Notes: generated from the letters alone by a model not told the origin. A DNA stretch of 64,000 nt from Ceratopteris richardii (GCA_020310875.1 CM035444.1:15501317-15565316), one strand, 5' to 3'; shown: positions 34,366 to 45,390, numbered from the stretch's first letter. A program made the numbers and translations.

Positions 34366-35910
34366 CTATCCTTCATGGGCTTGTTGCAACCAACTACTAT
34401 ATTCATCCTTCTCGACATAACAAGCTAATACACCCTCTATATCTTGTTTGTACATATTTTGTGCCAATATTTGATATTTTTGTGATTTTATAATTTCATC
34501 TCCATTCGTGTTCAAATTCTTATTTGTGGCTCTAAAGGTTAGGATAGATAGAAAATTATTGGCCCATTTAGAAACAACTTCTAGATTGAACAAACAAGCA
34601 TCAAGCAGTTCATCAGACATTCCTTGCGGTGACTCTCTTGAAGTGATGCGAGAAAGGTGATCCGCCTTGAGGTGGATGCTACCTTTCCTAAAAACCACTC
34701 CAAAGTTGTATTCAATTAGTAAGAGGAACCATCTTACTAAGAGTCCTGTATTGCAAGGTTTATTGACCAAATATAACAAAGCTTGATGATTAGTGAAAAA
34801 CTTGAACTTGTTAGCCAATAAATAGTGTCTAAACTTCTTCACAGCATGTACCATGCCTAAGCCTTCTCTCTCTAATGTTGTATAGTCTTGTTCAACTGTA
34901 TTTAGTTGTCTGCTAGCATATGCTATAGGCAAATCTAGAGTTCCTTCACTTGTGGGTTGTGCTAGCACACATCCTATTGCATAACTGGATACATCTACAT
35001 GGACATGGAATGGTTTATTCCAATCAGGAGTAGTTTGTATTGGTGTTGTGCACAAATGTCTCTTCAGCTCATTAAAGGAATTTTCACATTCGTTGTTCCA
35101 CTCAAAAGTTGTCAATAGAGCATAAAGAGGTTTAGCTATGATCACATACATGTGGATAAACTTGCGATAATATCCACAATGTCCCATAAAGGCTTGTACA
35201 TCTTTAACATTCCTTGGCCTCGACAACTCTGCCATAGATCTTAGTTTGTCCTCATCTATTGATATTTTGTTCTTACAAAAAATATGACCTAAGATCTTAC
35301 CTTGACATATCATGAACACACACTTTCTTGGGTTCAAAAAATCTCGATTTGCTCTACACTTGTTGAAGATCTTTCTAAACTCTCGAATGTGGTGTCTTCT
35401 TTCTTGGGAATGAGCACATAAATCGTCCACGTATACTTCTAAGCTCTTTCATAAGAACTCTTTGAAGACATGACACCTGAGCCTTTGGAATGTTGCAGGT
35501 GCATTGTTGAGCCCAAATGGCATCACATGAAATGCAAAGATTCCCCACTCTATGGGGAATGCCATTTTGTGTTGATCTTCTAGGAAAATGGCTACTTGGT
35601 TGTAACCTGAAAATCCATCAAGGAAGCTATAAAATTCCTTCCCTGCAACATGCTCCAATAAATGTTCGATGATTGGAAGTGCATAGATATATCTGATTGT
35701 AGCATCATTAATGTTTTTAAGGTTAAAACACACTTTCAACTTTCCATTCTTCTTGGGAACCACTACAATGGCTTCAATCAATTTGTCAATTTCTTCTTTT
35801 CTTTTGGCTTCATAAGTGTCATTATATGTGTAGGGATTATGTTTGTTGGGCTTGGCATCAACCATTATGGGGATCGTATGAGAGCATATTTTTGGATCTA
35901 CCCCCTTCAA
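34366..35910 (-). pseudogene. Gypsy reverse transcriptase and RNase H
   Basis: A single frame with one nonsense codon at 35451-35449. RT motifs are 'VVVPKKNGKLKVCFNLKNIN', 'FYSFLDGFSGYNQV', 'MPFGLNNAPATFQR' and intact 'VYVDDLCAHS' across the stop. RNase H follows with 'FHVHVDVSSYAIGCVLAQ' and 'YTTLEREGLGMVHAVKKFRH'. The 'TNHQALLYL' motif has N in place of the usual D. The RT start resembles 63830-64000. 35911-36290 continues upstream as the acidic spacer shared with 63470-63790. Confidence 0.9.
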
Positions 35911-36290
35911 GTCTCTATAGGTCTATGTAAATACATCCCTATATTCCCTTAATAAAGCTATAAGTTCTATGTCTTCCTCTTCACTTAGGTCTTCCCCTAT
36001 GTACATAGATCGTTCTTCATTGTCTTCAATGGTTACTACAATTTTTTTGGTTTTTTCTTTATTATCATAAGCTTCTCTTGTGATGGCCTCTCTCTTAGGC
36101 ATTCATACCAAAATTTTTTGGTGTCATATTTCTTGAGATTCTCTCGTACTTCAAACAATGATTCCTCCTCTACTTGTTTCACTACTTTTCTTTTCTTTTT
36201 CTTTTGAGTTTATAATTTTGCTTGTGAGAGGTTCTTCTTCTTTCTGGGTAAATACTCCTACATTTTCTGGGTTCTTGGGTTGGAGAGAGG

Positions 36291-36830
36291 GCCCTATAAT
36301 AATCTCCCACACCGCAACTAAATTAATCACTACCGCAACTTATTGAATTAAAATCGTCTCATTCATGTATTAGAAACTTAGACTTTGATTAATTATGTTC
36401 ACAACTTTAACAATCAATCAATACACCACTTTTGAGCGTACTTTATCACATCACTTATAGTCGTGCAACTAAACTATTACCAATTCTTTTATACTTTATC
36501 GCCAATGAGATTACAGCGCATTCACGTAAACTTTCTACCGAACTTCTTTAACACTTAATTATTTCAACCAAAATAAATCACTTATCTATTACTTAATGTC
36601 ACCGAACAGAATTCTACAGAGGCACAAAATGGGATAAACACAGATCTATACTCGGTCGCTTTGTGACACGTAGTACAACGGACTCACCGTGCATCTCCGC
36701 CACACTTCAAAACAATACGATTACATCCTTTTGGTATTAAAATGAGAAAACTTACAACAGTTAAACTATTACAATGCTTCACCAAAATATTACAGATTTT
36801 GATAATAAGAATCTGGCAACCTAAGAACAT
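36291..36830. other. No gene seen; 5' breakpoint of the minus-strand gypsy
   Basis: Homology to the gypsy element at 57313-64000 stops near 36290. Beyond it the sequence is AT-rich, unrelated and without domains. Confidence 0.5.
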
Positions 36831-37235
36831 GCATGCATTTAGCATCTACACGATATAAATGCACATATAAATGCATGCATACATGCACATAAGAGCACAC
36901 ATACGTGCACATAAATGCACGTATGTGCATGCAAATTATTGTAAAACATACATGAATACATTTAGCACATACACACAAAACATAAAATTACAACACATGC
37001 ACGTATATGGATATATGTATCACATACACAACGCACATGGATATAAATGTATACACTTAACACATGCACAGAATACATGCATATAAACGAAAAACACATG
37101 TCCATACTTTAATACATGTGGCACATACACAACAAACATAAAATTACAACACAGATGCATATAAATGCATATATGTAGCACATACACAAAACATATGGGT
37201 ATAAATGCATACACTTAGCACATACACAACTTACG
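36831..37235. repeat. ACATA/CATGCA repeat tract
   Basis: About 400 bp of degenerate 'acatacac' and 'atgcatataaatgca' units. A roughly 120-bp segment ('cacatacacaacaaacataaaattacaacac', shown in part) recurs at 36968 and 37121. Confidence 0.8.
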
Positions 37236-37254
37236 ATATTTGTGGTACAAGAAG

Positions 37255-38008
37255 ATGCATGGCTTATGAACTTTACTTAGTTTATAAGACAATGAAACTT
37301 TTTGTAATATAACATCTTCCTACGACTCTCATGAATAATGAAGCCAAATTGATTGCAATCTTTTCCCAAAGGTTAACCACTTGCTTTCATGGATTGATTG
37401 ATCCACCAAGTGGCCTACCCACTTGAAACTATTGTTTGTTTCATCGTTGTCTTCCTCTCAATTTACCACTCTTCTCTTCTTTGAAGCTTTGGAATTCTTT
37501 GGTTCACATTTTTCACTATTTTTCTCCTCTTTTCACCTATCGTTGACACCTCCTTGTGTTGATTTGGAAGGTTGAATGAAATTGCATGGATACATGGAAT
37601 TGGAAGATGTTTCTATAGGTAACTTTGGGCTAGAGGTAGGTAATGAAATTGAAGAATGGTGTGGAGAGTGATGAAAGGGAGGAGGCGTGAAGAGATTAGG
37701 GGCATACAAGATAGGTTCGAATCCTTAAGCTGGCATTTGAAAAGATGGATGACAATAAGGGTATAAGTATGGGAGAGAATAAGGTGATTGAGAGTAAAAC
37801 ATTTTCTCTTCTTCTTGACAACCAAGCTCTGTTGAAACTCTATTATAACTACAAACAAAATTCTCAATCCATATGATTGAGTTTACATGTATCATAAAAT
37901 TTCAGTAATGATATACCTTCACTAGATGATAAATATTTGTCTTTTAGCCTATAGCAAAAGAGACAAAGTTCAAAACATCTCAAAGCATATGTAAATAGGA
38001 AATAAGAT
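37255..38008 (-). pseudogene. PIF/Harbinger-associated ORF remnant
   Basis: Minus-strand sequence matches plus-strand 56350-56700: 'KDKYLSSSEG', 'SQSPYSLPYLYPYCHPSFQM', 'APNLF', 'PFHHSPHHS'. The plus-strand copy lies just after a Harbinger transposase remnant. This fits the proline/tyrosine-rich companion protein that plant PIF/Harbinger elements often carry, but I did not identify a Myb domain. Several stops are present. The LINE has inserted at its upstream side. Confidence 0.5.
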
Positions 38009-38023
38009 CTCCAGCTAGCTTTT
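38009..38023. repeat. LINE target-site duplication, left copy
   Basis: CTCCAGCTAGCTTTT, identical to 44861-44875. It abuts the LINE poly(A) tail (T run on the plus strand). Confidence 0.92.
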
Positions 38024-38030
38024 TTTTTTT

Positions 38031-38163
38031 AATATAAAGGAAGTTCGGCAATAGCCTACTCTCCCGGACTTGAATTAAATTAAGAAACAAAGGTACAATA
38101 GAAGGGGACTAGTGCCCACGGGACCCCCCAAATCCCACAAAGCAGGGGAAGCTTGAATGAATC
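38031..38163 (-). other. LINE 3' UTR and poly(A)
   Basis: About 130 nt from the ORF2 stop to the A tail. It carries 'ggcactagtcccc' and 'gggagagtaggc' segments shared with the truncated copy at 543-800. Confidence 0.85.
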
Positions 38164-41100
38164 CTAGGTTGCATTACAGAGAAGGTTAATCACCCTCTCA
38201 TCGCCCTCATGCGGGGCCCACTTGGGTTTGAGCTTGTTGTTGATCAAAATGAAGACTTGATGGTGCCTGAAGGGGGGGGATTTCTTACTGTTAACAATCC
38301 TTTTGCCAAGGAGGAATAGTGATTTCTCAATCGACCACTCCCTGGGGGGATCGCCGAAGTTGAGAGCACACCTCTCCCGCCAAATTTTCCACAAGACTTC
38401 CCCTCTGATGGCGTTCCAGAGTGTCGCAGAGCAGCCGATCGCTTCTCCCAAAAGGACTTGTTTCCAACTAAGCTGTTTTTGAAGTCTGATTTTCATTCCA
38501 AACGTCTGCCAGATTCTGTAGGAGTTGGGGCAGGTAAGGAAGATGTGTGGGACATCTTCGATAGCCCGGTGGCAGCGTTTGCACCAAGGAGGGATCCCAC
38601 AGAGTTTGCTGGCCTTATGGTTGGTCCAAATTCCCCGATGCAGAATTTGCCATAAGAGGACAGACTTCTTAATCTCGATAAGGGGGTGCCAGATGCCCAT
38701 GAATTTCATGTCCCACCGAAGCCGCGTCCAAGACAGGCACCACTTCTTGTTGAGGCTGATCTGGTGGTCAGCCGTTTCTTTGATGTTCGGGATTTTGAGT
38801 AGGCTATTTCCATTGTGCCATTTGAGACCAAGCGAGTTCGGTGTATCGTGTCCCATGAGAAGGCGAGTCTTGTGACGATCCCATGCGAGGCATCTGCTTT
38901 GCAAAGTGTTCCATTCTTCGTAGGAGATGTTTTTGCAAGGGTCAATATCCTCGAAGTTGATCCAGCTGTTGGTGTCATGTTTCCAGAGGTGTTTCCATTT
39001 TTTGAATCCTTTGTTCCATAATCTCTTGGCATTTTGAATGTTCCACGACTCCACACTCCGGATGCCATGTATCGGGAACCAGATAGAGTCGTTTTGTCTG
39101 ATTCCGGCCGCCCACTTCCAGTCCTCACTAATTCTTGTGAAGCTTTTGACTTTATTCCAGCCCTTCCAAAGGGAGCACACGAGATTGGAGCCTTTCGGGA
39201 AGACAGGGATCGGGGAGAATAACAGGGTCATGATGTCAAGATTCTTCCAGTTTGGGAACCCCATGAGAGCCAACTCATTCTTGTTTCTGAAGATCAGCTT
39301 GGCCCACGAGGCCTCCCTATTGCACCAAGCCTTAATCATCCATTTGGCTGCCAGTTTGTTAGCCATACACCCAATGTCCAGGATACCAAGCCCCCCGCAA
39401 TCTCTGGGGCTAGTGCAGATGGCCCATTTGATTTAAGGCACCCCCCTTCTGTTGTGATCGCCCGTCCAAAGAAAGTTTCTACAAATACTATTCAGTTTGG
39501 ACAGGCCTTGCTCATTCGGTCTCCAGCAAGAAAGGAAATAGATGGTAGAAGAGAGGAGGAACGTGTTGATAACCATCGCACGCCCAGCGAGATTGATTTG
39601 CATACCTTTCCAATAGTTAAGCTTGTTTTCGAGTTTGGCCAACACCCAGTTCCATCGCTGCTCCATAGAGACGCCAAACCCCAATGGGATTCCAAGAAGT
39701 CGAAAGATTTGGCCCTGCGGAATGATTTGACAGCCATGATCAATGAGAAGGCCAGGATGATGTCCCACAATAGCCCTAAAGGCGGTCTTAGAGTGGTTGA
39801 TTTTGGATCCAGAGGCATCACAAAAGGTAGCAAGACACCTCCAGAAAGTCTCCAGGCTGGTATTATCATTGTGAACGAACGCGTTCATATCATCGGCAAA
39901 TAGTCTCATGATGATTTGACTGTGGTCGTGAGGCAGCCGGAGGCCTTTGATATTGCCAGCCTCCACATGATGCGCTACAAGTCTGCTCAGCCCCTCCGTG
40001 GCGATGGCAAAAAGAAGGGGGGCCAGAGGGCACCCTTATCTAATAGATCTTCTAAGATGGATCGCCTTCGAAAGTTTGCCGTTCACGTTAATTTGGGTCG
40101 TTGCGTTTCCAAGAAGGGTCGCGATCATCTTGGTGAATTTCTGACTACATCCGAGATCTTGAAGCGACTGCAGAATATAGTCCCATTCTAGCCTGTCGTA
40201 GGCTTTGTCAAAGTCGATCTTGAGGAAAACCACATCTTGATTAGACTCATTTGCAAATTGAATACCTTCCCAAATATCCATAATGGTTTCCAGGATAGAC
40301 CTGCCTTTGATGAAGCCTTTTTGGTCCTCACTAAGCCAAGATCTCAGGTGGCACGAGATTCTGTTGGCAATGACTTTGGCGATGATCTTGTATCCTGTTT
40401 GGAGCATCGTAATAGGCCGCCAGTTCTCGATTCTGTTCTTTTCCCCCTTCTTGTGTATCAACTTGATAATTCCATTATTTAGACAAGAAGGAAGAGCACC
40501 AAAATTTAGCGCTTCTTGCCAAACCATCCGAAGAGGGGTGGCAACCACCAGCTTGAAGGATTTAAAGAACTCGCTGGTGAGTCCGTCGGGTCCCGGGCTT
40601 TTACCGAGAGGGAGGGCATCAATGACCTCAATGATTTCTGATTCAGAGATAGGGGCATGAAGCAGGGAATGGAGGTTGGGTGGTATCCTCCGGGGGGAAA
40701 CCCTAGAAATGGCAGCCATACAGTCCCTTCTATGGTGGGAGAGGGGGTTCGAGGTTCCCAGGAGTCTCGTGAAGTGCCCTTCGATGATGCCAAAATTATC
40801 TTCTTCCGAATTGCATACATTGCCGTGTGGATCTAGCAGTAGGGGGATCGAATCTCGGTTGTGTTTCCTTTTAAGGATACGGCACATCTCTTTGGTGGGT
40901 TTGTCGGCTTTGCCAGCCCACCACTCCTTGAAGAAAATTTGCAAGTTTTTCCTTTGTATTTCTTCCTCGTATCTTAACACCGCTCTGATTTTTCGGAGAC
41001 CTTTCTGGGATTGGTGTTTTCCTTTGTTCACTTCCTCCTCGAGCCGCCATAGTCTGTGGTAAAGAGCTTCCCTACGAGCCCGCCGCACGGTCTCGAGCAT

Positions 41101-41988
41101 CTTCTTAGTTCTGATCATGATCTTACGAGACTTGTCGACCGCACTTCTCCAGCACTTGGCTGGGGCCAAGCCGGAGGCGAACGCCACCTTCCACACATCG
41201 GCAATTTCTTGATGGACGGAGGGGAGAGAGAAGGTGGTTGCGTTGGCATGGAACCACGGAGCCTTGCGGATCTTGTCGGAAGGTTGAAAAGTGATAACGA
41301 TCGGGTAGTGATCAGAGATAGTGAGGTCAGTGCGTTGCGTGATGGTAGGGTGGCCCCACTGATGAGTAAAACTCTGAGAGATGTAGCATCTATCGAGTCT
41401 AGCTTTTCTCAGGTCCTCACCCGCTTGGAGATTCGACCAAGAAAAGGCCCTCGAGTCTTTGAATTCAACCAAATCCAAGTGAAGTTTGGTCATGTCCCAC
41501 GTTTCTTTCTCCCGACTGTCGATGACCCTGCCCTTGCCCATCCATCTGTCCGTAGGGTCCTCCACCATGTTGAAGTCACCACATATAAGCACGTTGTGGG
41601 GAAGCGAGTCTAAGGAGGTCCAAGTGTTCAGTCTCTCCAAATCCCCGTTAGGGGCGTACAGAGAAACCATAGTAACACAAAGAGGAGCACCAAAAGAAAC
41701 AGCAATCCAACGGTGACTTACATCTTCAATGGAATTCTCGATCTTTTCAAACCAGAGTTGTTTAACACCGATAACCGTTCCTCCAGACCCCCGCTGGTGC
41801 TTCGTTGGGAACCACACATGGGTCGAGGAGACCTGTCTGAGCCGTTTCTGGAGGTCTTCTCCGTCAATTTTAATCTCTTGAATACATATAAAGTCTGGGT
41901 TTAAGCTAATGTCGCGAAGCCATTGACCAATGATGGTCGCTCTTGAGGGGTCGGTTAGCCCTCTAGCATTTAGCGAGATGACAATCAT
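38164..41988 (-). pseudogene. LINE ORF2: endonuclease, reverse transcriptase, zinc domain
   Basis: 1274-codon frame interrupted only by UAA at codon 651 (40038-40036) and codon 852 (39435-39433). Residues 1-230 are an AP-type endonuclease ('SLNARGL', 'CIQEIKI', 'CGDFNMVED', 'SDHYPIVI'). RT follows: 'LPLGKSPGPDGLTSEFFK', 'WRPITMLQTGYKI', 'KGFIKGRSI', catalytic 'KIDFDKAYDRLEWDYI', 'GCPLAPLLF' and catalytic 'FADDMNAF'. The C-terminus has the zf-RVT pattern CX2CX8HX4C ('WCKRCHRAIEDVPHIFLTC'). The first stop replaces the usual Q of the R-Q-G-C-P motif. The start ATG overlaps the ORF1 stop as ATGA. Confidence 0.95.
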
Positions 41989-43397
41989 TTTTGTGTTGAT
42001 CCCTCTTTGCAGGAGGGAGCTTTGTCCTTTCTTCTCTTGGCTTCATCTTTCTTTTTCGCTGGGATCTGATCCCGACTTAGAAATCGGTTCTTGTGGGGGC
42101 TTTTCCAGGGTAACTCCATAGGCTGTTTTCCTTTGCGGGATGCCCCTTGCTGGGGAGACTTGGGCCCCGTGCTCGGCACCGTTTCCGGGATCGTCGATCC
42201 AATGATGGAACTTTCACTATCCATGTTGTCTTCGTTACTAGTGGTGAAACCATCTTCTTTACTTGTGGTGTAGCCCTCCTGGGGGGTTTCTTTATTGTCA
42301 GGGATCTCTAGGGCTTTGTCGTAGGTGTCTACCTCAAGTAGCTTCCCGCCTGGGTAGTCAAGCTCATTGATCTCCTTTCCTAGATTGCAATACAAATTGC
42401 TATAGGGGGTAAGTGGCAGGTTGTTTCTCTCACCATTGGCCCTCGGGCTTCTTTTCCTTCTTCTTCTAACTTCAATAAAGCCATCAGCGTCAGCTTGTGG
42501 GTTAAGGGGGCCCTTGCCTTCCCCTTCCTTGGTCGAGTGGGTCATATCGCCAATGTTGTCTTGAGCAGTTTTGGAGGCTTCTTGAATTCGCTTGCTTTTT
42601 TGCCTGAAAGGGCAATCTTTAATCCTGTGACCTTGTTGGCCACAACGAAAGCACGCGTTGGGAAGGTTTTTGTAGCTGATGTCCTGCTCCCATACTTCTC
42701 CTTCGCCCATGTCCACTTTGATCATTGATGGAAGCGGCGAACTGAGGTCGGCCTCGACACAGATTTGGGGGTGCCACCTAGCATTGAACGAGTGTCTTGT
42801 ACCTTCATAGACGAGACCACCAATGTCTTCGCGTGAAGCCAGCGGCTTGCCGATAGGAGAGACAATGTCCCACACGAAGTTGTACAAGAAGTAAGGAAGG
42901 TTAGGGAGCTCAACCCAAAGAGGGTACCGAAGCGATTTCGATTTGTCGGGAGTAAAGTCCGGGGACCATCTGAAAAGGCATAGGGTCGCCCGACCGAACT
43001 GCCAGGTGCCAACGCTTAGGGCTTGGAACGCCATCTCTTCATTTTCAAAGACTAGGAGCATGTGGTTCGCTGGTAAGAACTGACATTTGCTAACAATTAG
43101 CCCTCGAGGGAACCACTCTTTTCGAAGCCATTGTCGCACAGTTTCGAGCGGGGGCCTAGGGCCAAACACTTGGCCGACGAGGCAAACTTTCTTGAGCTCC
43201 TCCTGAGCTGACAGAACTGCGGGTCTACTGAGGGAAACAATTGGGGATTCAACACTTTCAGATGCCCCAGGGGCGGCACACGACCCCCCCTCCAGCAGAG
43301 CGGCCAGGATATCGGTCTCCCCAGGGGGAGGGGCCCGATTACTTTTCACGAGAGAGGATGAAGCCACATCCATAGCCAAAAGGAGCTTAGATGACAT
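41985..43397 (-). CDS. LINE ORF1: DUF4283-type RNA-binding protein
   Basis: Uninterrupted 470-codon ORF. Residues about 60-190 match the DUF4283 region of plant L1 ORF1 ('VRQWLRKEWFPRGL', 'MLLVFENEEMAFQAL', 'WSPDFTPDKS', 'PLWVELPNLPYFLYN'). The zinc knuckle CFRCGQQGHRIKDC (CX2CX4HX4C) lies near residue 257. A Lys/Arg-rich and acidic tail follows. ORF1 of plant L1 elements is thought to coat the transcript in the RNP. It ends QK-stop, with the stop sharing ATGA with the ORF2 start. A four-codon upstream ORF ends on its start codon. Confidence 0.92.
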   Translation of the reverse strand: MSSKLLLAMDVASSSLVKSNRAPPPGETDILAALLEGGSCAAPGASESVESPIVSLSRPAVLSAQEELKKVCLVGQVFGPRPPLETVRQWLRKEWFPRGLIVSKCQFLPANHMLLVFENEEMAFQALSVGTWQFGRATLCLFRWSPDFTPDKSKSLRYPLWVELPNLPYFLYNFVWDIVSPIGKPLASREDIGGLVYEGTRHSFNARWHPQICVEADLSSPLPSMIKVDMGEGEVWEQDISYKNLPNACFRCGQQGHRIKDCPFRQKSKRIQEASKTAQDNIGDMTHSTKEGEGKGPLNPQADADGFIEVRRRRKRSPRANGERNNLPLTPYSNLYCNLGKEINELDYPGGKLLEVDTYDKALEIPDNKETPQEGYTTSKEDGFTTSNEDNMDSESSIIGSTIPETVPSTGPKSPQQGASRKGKQPMELPWKSPHKNRFLSRDQIPAKKKDEAKRRKDKAPSCKEGSTQK

Positions 43398-43411
43398 TAC
43401 AAAGATGACAT
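43397..43411 (-). CDS. Upstream mini-ORF in LINE leader
   Basis: ATG-TCA-TCT-TTG-TAA on the minus strand. The final A of its stop is the first base of the ORF1 ATG (TAATG). It arises from a 14-bp direct repeat, ATGTCATCTTTGTA followed by ATGTCATCTAAGC, so it may be a recent duplication of the start region. Translation is not shown. Confidence 0.5.
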   Translation of the reverse strand: MSSL

Positions 43412-43470
43412 TACAAAGAAGGTTAATTACCCTCTCATCACCCTCATGAGGGGCCCACTTGGGATTATAT
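43412..43470 (-). repeat. Copy of the LINE 3' end within its 5' leader
   Basis: Plus-strand 43415-43463 matches 38178-38226 with only a few changes (shared 'gaaggttaat.accctctcat' and 'ggggcccacttggg'). It lies immediately upstream of ORF1 in the same orientation as the 3' end. Confidence 0.85.
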
Positions 43471-44138
43471 ATGTATGAACTTTTACTAAAACTCTGAGGA
43501 GAGAATCAACTAGCAAAGCCCAAAAATCCCACAATAAAAGTAGCTCTCTTCTTTTTTTTTTTTCTATTCTCTTTTTTCTTTTTCTTTTTTCTTCTTTTTC
43601 TTTTTCTTCTTTTTTTTCCTTTTTTTCCCCCTTTTTTTTTCCTTTTTCTTTTTTTCTCTCTTTTTCGTAGGGCTACCTCTTGTTTTTTAAGGGACTTCTT
43701 TTAATAATTCAAACGAGGGAGGAGTCTTGCATTAAAAAAAGTGAAGATCTCATTCTGGAAAATCGGCTTCGAACCCATCTTGAAAAGACCATGATCATCT
43801 CATCATCCCACATTAAAGGATAACTCCTCTCTTCTTTCTTTTTTTTCTCTTTTAATTTTTCCTCCCCCCCCTTTTTTTTTTTATGGAATCGAAATCCCAC
43901 AGGTGCAACACTCAAAACTGGGAACAATGCACTCAAAACTGGGAACAAAGTTTTACGTGATACCTTTCAAAGGGTCGCACACTCTCACAGTCCCATCAAA
44001 GTCCGCGAGCCCGCTTCTTTCTTCACCTTAATTCCTTTTCTCTCCTTTTTTCCAATTTTACAATAAAAGAAGGGGGCGCCGCCGATACTCTGTCTTTCGA
44101 ACCGTGTGAAGGCCACCACGAAGAAATAAAAGGAGAGA

Positions 44139-44430
44139 TATCGCGACACGCCGAATCCCCTGGGGCAACTTGACACGTGGCGGCGGGTGAGCTATCGCGA
44201 CACACCGCTGGCTTATCGCGACAGACGGTTCCGGTGGGTGAGCTATCGCGACACACCGACGAGGCCCGTTGGCCTATCGCGACAGACGGGTCCCGATCCC
44301 CTGGGGTAGCGTGACACGTGGCGGCGGGTGAACTATCGCAACACACCGTTGGCTTATCGCGACAGACGGTTCCGGCGGGTGAACTATCGCGACACCGAAG
44401 AGCCCCGTTGGCCTATCGCGACAGACGGGG
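44139..44430 (-). repeat. LINE leader repeat 1: about 141-bp tandem unit
   Basis: Two units of 141-bp period starting at 44157 and 44298. Each has alternating plus-strand motifs TATCGCGACACACCG and TATCGCGACAGACGG. Nine TATCGC(G/A)ACA motifs occur between 44139 and 44423, and CpG is very frequent. Confidence 0.9.
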
Positions 44431-44460
44431 GAGCGATGGCGGACGCAGACACAGTAGCGC

Positions 44461-44655
44461 CTGCTCGCACGGCTATGGCGATGTCCGAGAGAGCACCTGC
44501 TTAGCGCCCCCAGACTGGCGATGTCTGAGAGAGCACCTGCTCGCACGGCTATGGCGATGTCCGAGAGAGCACCTGCTTAGCGCCCCCAGACTGTACATGA
44601 TCAAATCACTGGCGATGTCTGAGAGAGCACCTGCTCGCATGGCTATGGCGATGTC
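44461..44655 (-). repeat. LINE leader repeat 2: 76-bp tandem unit
   Basis: Unit starting CTGCTCGCAC at 44461, again at 44537, and a third partial copy at 44631 displaced by an 18-bp insert near 44593-44610. Units contain 'ggcgatgtccgagagagcac'. They lie directly distal to repeat 1. Confidence 0.88.
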
Positions 44656-44860
44656 CGAACTTTCTCACACTTGGGTTGTACAAAATGCTCCAAGCTTTTG
44701 AGGGGCCTGTTTGCTGCCGATAGGCTCAAGAAGAATGAAGCTCCGTTTGACTGTCGTTGTGGTAACGGACTTGGGCAGCTGGAGGCTTTACCATGTGAAT
44801 CCCAGAGCTACTGTAGGCTGGAAAATTGCAATTGATATGTACCTTCTTCTTGCTCTGTAC

Positions 44861-44875
44861 CTCCAGCTAGCTTTT
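44861..44875. repeat. LINE target-site duplication, right copy
   Basis: CTCCAGCTAGCTTTT, identical to 38009-38023. It marks the 5' end of the LINE and shows the insertion is full length or nearly so. Confidence 0.92.
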
Positions 44876-45390
44876 ACTTTTCAAATGTTCTTTTGCAATT
44901 TATAGGAGGTAAAACAAATACTCTATCTCATCACGATTTATAATAGAACATTAGTCCACTGTAGAGAAAATAAATATTTAGTGTAATTAGAATACAATAA
45001 CATTCCAATTTTTATGCAAAACAACAACATTTTTAGAATATTTAGTGTAATACAACAACATTCCAATTTTTATGCGAAGAGTGAAAGAGGCTTTGTCGAT
45101 GCCAGCAACGTCATAACATGAGTTATATGCAAAAAAAAAAAAAAAAAAAAAAACTTTATAAATCATCATAATTCAAAAGGTCATCAAAAAACGTAACAAA
45201 TAAAACAATATTCACAAAACATCCTTATGCCTAAAGCGAACAATGATGCACCATCAATGTCAAAGCTGAATAGTTTTGGAAAGTATACATACATCACAAA
45301 ATGACTTGCATTAGAAGATGTGTGTGTGCAATAGAGTGACCTAGTGAATGCCTCGAACATTGACATGTTGACAACACATGGCTTTATAAA
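44876..45390. other. No gene seen; short direct repeat and A run
   Basis: Continuation of the sequence into which the LINE inserted. 'aacattccaatttttatgc' occurs at 45000 and 45056, and 'atttagtgtaat' at 44977 and 45039. An A run of about 23 lies at 45131-45153. Confidence 0.5.

Larger units (their letters stand above)
38024..44860 (-). mobile_element. L1-type LINE, full length, nearly intact
   Basis: 6.84-kb non-LTR retrotransposon on the minus strand. Parts: 5' leader 44860-43398, ORF1 43397-41985, ORF2 41988-38164, 3' UTR with poly(A) ending at 38021-38030. A perfect 15-bp target duplication flanks it. On the element strand the target reads AGT/AAAAGC, matching the T/A-rich nick preferred by L1 endonucleases. 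It is distinctly GC-richer than its surroundings. ORF2 carries only two nonsense codons, so it is young by comparison with the LTR elements here. Confidence 0.93.
43412..44860 (-). promoter_or_regulatory. LINE 5' leader / internal promoter region
   Basis: 1.45 kb between the target duplication and ORF1. From 5' to 3' on the element strand: CpG-rich repeats (44650-44140), a T-to-C-rich polypyrimidine tract on the plus strand (43545-43880, purine-rich on the element strand), then a copy of the element's own 3' end (43412-43470). Being inside the target duplication, all of it belongs to the inserted element. Internal promoter function is inferred from position. Confidence 0.7.

Noticed and set aside
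39038..41613. Plus-strand ORFs of 100-185 codons opposite the LINE
   Set aside because: They are shadows of the LINE ORF2 on the minus strand, which carries all recognisable motifs. The high GC content lengthens chance ORFs.
44023..44701. ORFs on both strands across the CpG-rich leader, such as 44318-44701
   Set aside because: They translate tandem repeats in the LINE leader. Repeat units shift frame between copies and no domain is present.
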